Assembly (NCBI GenBank): GCA_004151065.3
Contig: NWUY0300063252.1
Span: 6,245-19,165, forward strand
DNA length: 12,921 nucleotides
Reading direction: 5' to 3'
Source: Larix sibirica
Taxonomy: Eukaryota; Streptophyta; Pinopsida; Pinales; Pinaceae
Numbering within the stretch: position 1 is the first letter of the stretch; the number at the start of each line of letters is the position of its first letter. The translations under genes were made by a program, and so were the position numbers. The notes beneath the pieces were generated by a model. That model saw only the letters and a list, made by a program, of their open reading frames with translations, searched no databases and had not been told where the DNA came from. This document shows, piece after piece, positions 10,898-12,921 of the stretch.

Positions 10898-10972
10898 ACC
10901 CAAATTGTGAAATATAAAACTTATTATTATGATTACCCAAATTGTAAAACATAAAAACTTATTATTATGATT
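10898..10972 (+). repeat. 37/38-bp tandem duplication upstream of the UBC12-like gene
   Basis: ACCCAAATTGTGAAATATAA... at 10898-10934 is followed at once by a near-identical copy at 10935-10972. Both end in TTATTATTATGATT. They differ by a few substitutions and one extra A. The pair lies about 255 bases before the UBC12 start codon, in what may be promoter-proximal DNA. Confidence 0.85.
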
Positions 10973-11039
10973 ATATTTTGTATATTTTGACTCTTTAAAT
11001 TATCATTAATTTTTTTTAAAATTAAATTAATTTAATACC

Positions 11040-11225
11040 ATGAAAATTGATATTAATGCAGCCAAACAACACTTCACGAAAGGTCACAGCCTTTTGAAAT
11101 AGCCTCAAGGAGTGCATACAGACTTATTCATATTGCTCTGGAATTTGTTACATGTGAAACACAGCGGTTCAACTCGATTTGGTGTCGAAATATTGAATCT
11201 GTCAACAGTCTGGACAGCGATAACC
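11040..11225 (+). promoter_or_regulatory. presumed 5' leader of the UBC12-like gene, with three upstream ATGs
   Basis: If transcription starts upstream of about 11040, the leader contains three short upstream reading frames. ATG 11040 is followed by 19 more codons and TAG ending at 11102. ATG 11056 is followed by 12 more codons and TGA at 11095-11097. ATG 11152 is followed directly by TGA (start-stop, ATGTGA, 11152-11157) and lies 74 bases before the main ATG in a weak context (T at -3). The main ATG has A at -3. Upstream AUGs and AUG-stop elements can lower or condition translation in plants; whether any is in the mRNA is not visible here. TATA-like AT-rich tracts lie at about 10970-11035, but none is clear enough to call a promoter. 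The sequence ending in CAG at 11059-11061, after a T-run at about 11010-11018, could instead be a 3' splice site. Confidence 0.3.
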
Positions 11226-11813
11226 ATGATAATTAACACAGTGAGAGCAAGAAAGAAGAGAAGAAATGAAAATCCTCCTGAGGCCTTGGCTTCTCAAAGC
11301 GTGGAGAAGAGAAAACAGCAGAAACGGATGACGAGTTCCGGACATTTGCGGTTGCAGAGAGACCTGAACCAGCTCAACCTGCCGGAACGGACGGCGACCC
11401 TATCTTTCCCGCATGGCAAAGACGACATTACCAGTTTTTTTATCACCATTCGGCCCGACGAAGGTTATTATGTGGGCGGGTCCTTCGTTTTCAGCGTGGA
11501 AGTCCCATGGGATTACCCTCATAAACCTCCGAAGGTGAAGTGCGTCACCCGGCCTATCTACCACCCCAACATCGATTCCAGCGGCAACGTGTGCCTCAAC
11601 ATTCTCCGAGAAGACTGGGAGCCTTTTTTGAATATTAACATCGTTGTTTACGGGCTGATCCATCTCTTTATGCACCCTAATCACGAGGATCCCTTCAACG
11701 TAGAGGCTGCAGCTGCCCTGAAAGATAATCCTGAGACCTTTGAAGCGAATGTTAGAAAGGCGATGGCTGAGCAGAGATGTTTGGCTTCTGTTCGTTTCAA
11801 AAGAAGCATTTGA
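11226..11813 (+). CDS. NEDD8-conjugating E2 enzyme, UBC12/RCE1-like, 195 aa, single exon
   Basis: Ubc12-family E2s take NEDD8 from the AXR1-ECR1 (UBA3) E1 as a cysteine thioester and pass it to cullins, activating SCF-type ligases in nucleus and cytosol. Seen here: UBC fold from about residue 39 to 190, with LRLQRD and LNLP at the start, FPHGKDD near 61, PDEGYY near 77, YPHKPPKVKC at 97-106, HPN at 113-115, catalytic Cys123 within GNVCLNILREDW (codon at 11592), LNIN at 135-138 and DNPETFEANVRKAM near 167-180. Usual length is about 183-184 aa; this one is longer because the basic N-terminal tail is extended. ATG 11226 is the first in-frame ATG (further upstream the frame is open only to a GTG) and begins Met-Ile like known UBC12 proteins. 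It has A at -3. A second ATG at 11328 would remove the tail. Oddities: the Leu-Phe normally near residues 4-5 that docks the E1 is absent, one extra residue (Arg-Pro-Ile) precedes YHPN, and the C-terminus is diverged. No intron interrupts the core, so it may be a retrocopy. Family assignment is sure; in vivo activity is inferred. Confidence 0.94.
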   Translation: MIINTVRARKKRRNENPPEALASQSVEKRKQQKRMTSSGHLRLQRDLNQLNLPERTATLSFPHGKDDITSFFITIRPDEGYYVGGSFVFSVEVPWDYPHKPPKVKCVTRPIYHPNIDSSGNVCLNILREDWEPFLNINIVVYGLIHLFMHPNHEDPFNVEAAAALKDNPETFEANVRKAMAEQRCLASVRFKRSI

Positions 11814-12296
11814 TCAAATTTAAATTATATGATGTGCAGATTGATTGATTCTCTCTGCTTTCTTCTCACGGATTGCTGTAATTACCAGAAGCTCTTAGGT
11901 AGCTTGTATTGGATTTCTGAATCTCCTCCATAAGGGGAACATTCTCCCGTTGGTCACGTTAATCAATTGTTCATTTAGCATACTTCTGTAATTGATTATT
12001 AAAAAAGATTTGTTTCCGTTTCTTTTCATGAATCATTCCCCTCAGGGTAGGAATCTTGTAAAATTTTCACCCGTCATTTTTTTGACCGTTTTGACACTAT
12101 ATGCAGGTCTTTTACAGTTTCCTTTGTTTTATTTGATGGGGAGCTCAAAATCTAAGCTGTATTTGAGCACTGATTCCCCTCACTCATTTTATTTACTGGC
12201 AAGAAGCAAAGCTGCAATAGTGGCTGATGATCTGGATTTCGGAGAAAGCACATACTGTGAAAGTCAAAGTTTGAAGCTTCAGTTTCCTATTTTCCT
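11814..12296 (+). other. presumed 3' untranslated or flanking region of the UBC12-like gene
   Basis: GC content falls right after the stop codon. T-rich sequence with TGTAA words at 11877-11881 and 11987-11991 resembles plant 3' processing context, but there is no canonical AATAAA close to the stop and no adjacent poly(A) tract of the kind a young retrocopy would carry. A frame open from 11992 to 12339 starts at TTG rather than ATG and has no recognisable domain, so it is not called. Confidence 0.4.
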
Positions 12297-12400
12297 TTTT
12301 GGCTGGTCTAAATATTCTTATTTTTCAACATTTTCCTAATATATAATATTTTGGCTGGTCTAAATATTCTTATTTTTCAAACATTTTCCTAATATAATAT
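12297..12400 (+). repeat. 52-bp tandem duplication
   Basis: TTTTGGCTGGTCTAAATATT... at 12297-12348 is repeated at 12349-12400 with very few changes: one extra A in the ACATTTTCC part and one missing TA. High identity suggests a fairly recent duplication compared with the older repeats in the window. Confidence 0.9.
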
Positions 12401-12404
12401 TTTA

Positions 12405-12482
12405 GGTTTTCAACATTTTCCTAATATATTTTTCGTTTTGTTTGGTTTTCAACATTTTCTTAATATATTTTTAGGCTTGTTT
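12405..12482 (+). repeat. 39-bp tandem duplication sharing the core of the 52-bp unit
   Basis: Two copies, 12405-12443 and 12444-12482, both begin GGTTTTCAACATTTTC and contain TAATATATTTTT. The CAACATTTTCCTAATATA core is shared with the preceding 52-bp repeat, so the two blocks come from one expanding core. Confidence 0.8.
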
Positions 12483-12492
12483 TATTTACAAT

Positions 12493-12634
12493 TTAGGTGG
12501 AAATATGTAAAATGTTTATAATTACATTTTTTAAGTATGTTTTTCATCTTAATTTTTAAAAATGTTTACAATCACATTTTTTAAGTATGTTTTTCATTTT
12601 AATTTTTCCATTTTAGGTGGAAATCCGTAAAAGT
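12493..12634 (+). repeat. 50-bp tandem duplication flanked by a longer-range direct repeat
   Basis: AATGTTTATAATTACATTTT... at 12511-12560 is repeated at 12561-12610 with a few substitutions. The pair is bracketed by TTAGGTGGAAATATGTAAAA near 12493 and TTAGGTGGAAATCCGTAAAA near 12613, a 120-bp-spaced direct repeat. This gives a nested duplication structure. Confidence 0.85.
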
Positions 12635-12885
12635 TTAGTATTTATTAAAAATTGCATAATCTAAAATACCATAATATATTTAACCATGTTAAATAAAAAT
12701 ATAATTTAAATATTTCCAAATTTAAATTAAAAAAAAATCTTGAAAAAAATCTAAAACTTAAAAATAAATAAACTACTCCTTTTACCCTTGTCTATGCTGT
12801 AATCAAAAGCTTAGAACACTAGAACAACTTTATTCATTCTTGTATTTCTTATCTCCTTTTCAATATCTTTAACTTAATTCTATTT

Positions 12886-12921
12886 AAAAATAAATAAATA
12901 AATAAATTATATATATATATA
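12886..12921 (+). repeat. AAAT and TA microsatellites at the window edge
   Basis: About five AAAT units (12886-12907) run into seven TA units (12908-12921). The TA run reaches the end of the window, so its full length is unknown. Confidence 0.85.

Noticed and set aside
11112-11225. N-terminal extension of the UBC12 frame to 11112
   Set aside because: The frame is open but begins at GTG and has no ATG before 11226; the extra 38 residues match nothing in the family.
11400-11684. 94-codon minus-strand open frame
   Set aside because: It lies antisense within the UBC12-like coding region; its openness follows from that gene's codon usage and it has no features of its own.
11992-12339. 115-codon plus-strand open frame downstream of UBC12
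   Set aside because: Starts at TTG, has no domain or recognised motif, and runs into the 52-bp tandem repeat; more likely 3' flanking sequence.
1-12921. CRISPR array, tRNA, rRNA, or complete LTR retrotransposon
   Set aside because: No regularly spaced identical repeats, no recognisable tRNA or rRNA core, and no paired long terminal repeats or polymerase domains were seen.

Overview
This is an AT-rich nuclear window from a land plant with a large, repeat-filled genome. The best organism clue is the one intact gene, a NEDD8-conjugating E2 of the UBC12/RCE1 family. It carries the sequence LNIN about eight residues after its REDW motif, as plant copies do; the human protein has LTIN there. Low gene density, heavily decayed coding sequence and long gene-free AT-rich DNA fit a gymnosperm-like genome, but that is inference.

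Layout. Bases 1-1316 hold a stretch whose minus strand is unusually poor in stops and may be a decayed gene or element of unknown kind. Bases ~1195-4179 (perhaps to 4389) hold a long broken plus-strand reading frame of about 1000 codons. It has a globular N-terminal half with many aromatic residues, then a linker, a long coiled coil, a helical segment and a Pro/His-rich end. It is interrupted by at least 15 premature stops and several frameshifts. One frameshift is explained exactly by a 19-bp tandem duplication and another lies near a (TC)16 microsatellite. It looks like a dead copy of a plant repeat-borne protein family; I cannot give it a function.

Bases 4390-11000 contain no gene I can support. 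They hold short degenerate tandem repeats, the clearest being a decayed array with a 96-bp period at about 7345-7960, plus a perfect 9-bp hairpin and a 37/38-bp tandem duplication just upstream of the UBC12 gene.

The UBC12-like gene (ATG at 11226, TGA ending at 11813) is uninterrupted, about 51% GC in its core and not depleted in CpG. It stands out sharply from the decayed, AT-rich DNA on both sides. Its E2 fold and catalytic cysteine are intact, but the N-terminal tail is longer and diverged, there is a one-residue insertion before the HPN motif, and the C-terminus is diverged. An intronless core suggests a retrocopy or a divergent paralogue. Upstream ATGs lie in the presumed leader. Downstream, 12297-12634 is a cluster of nested tandem duplications (52, 39 and 50 bp), and the window ends in AAAT and TA microsatellites.

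The genes do not form a pathway or operon. The window is best read as one live-looking gene embedded in old repeat DNA.
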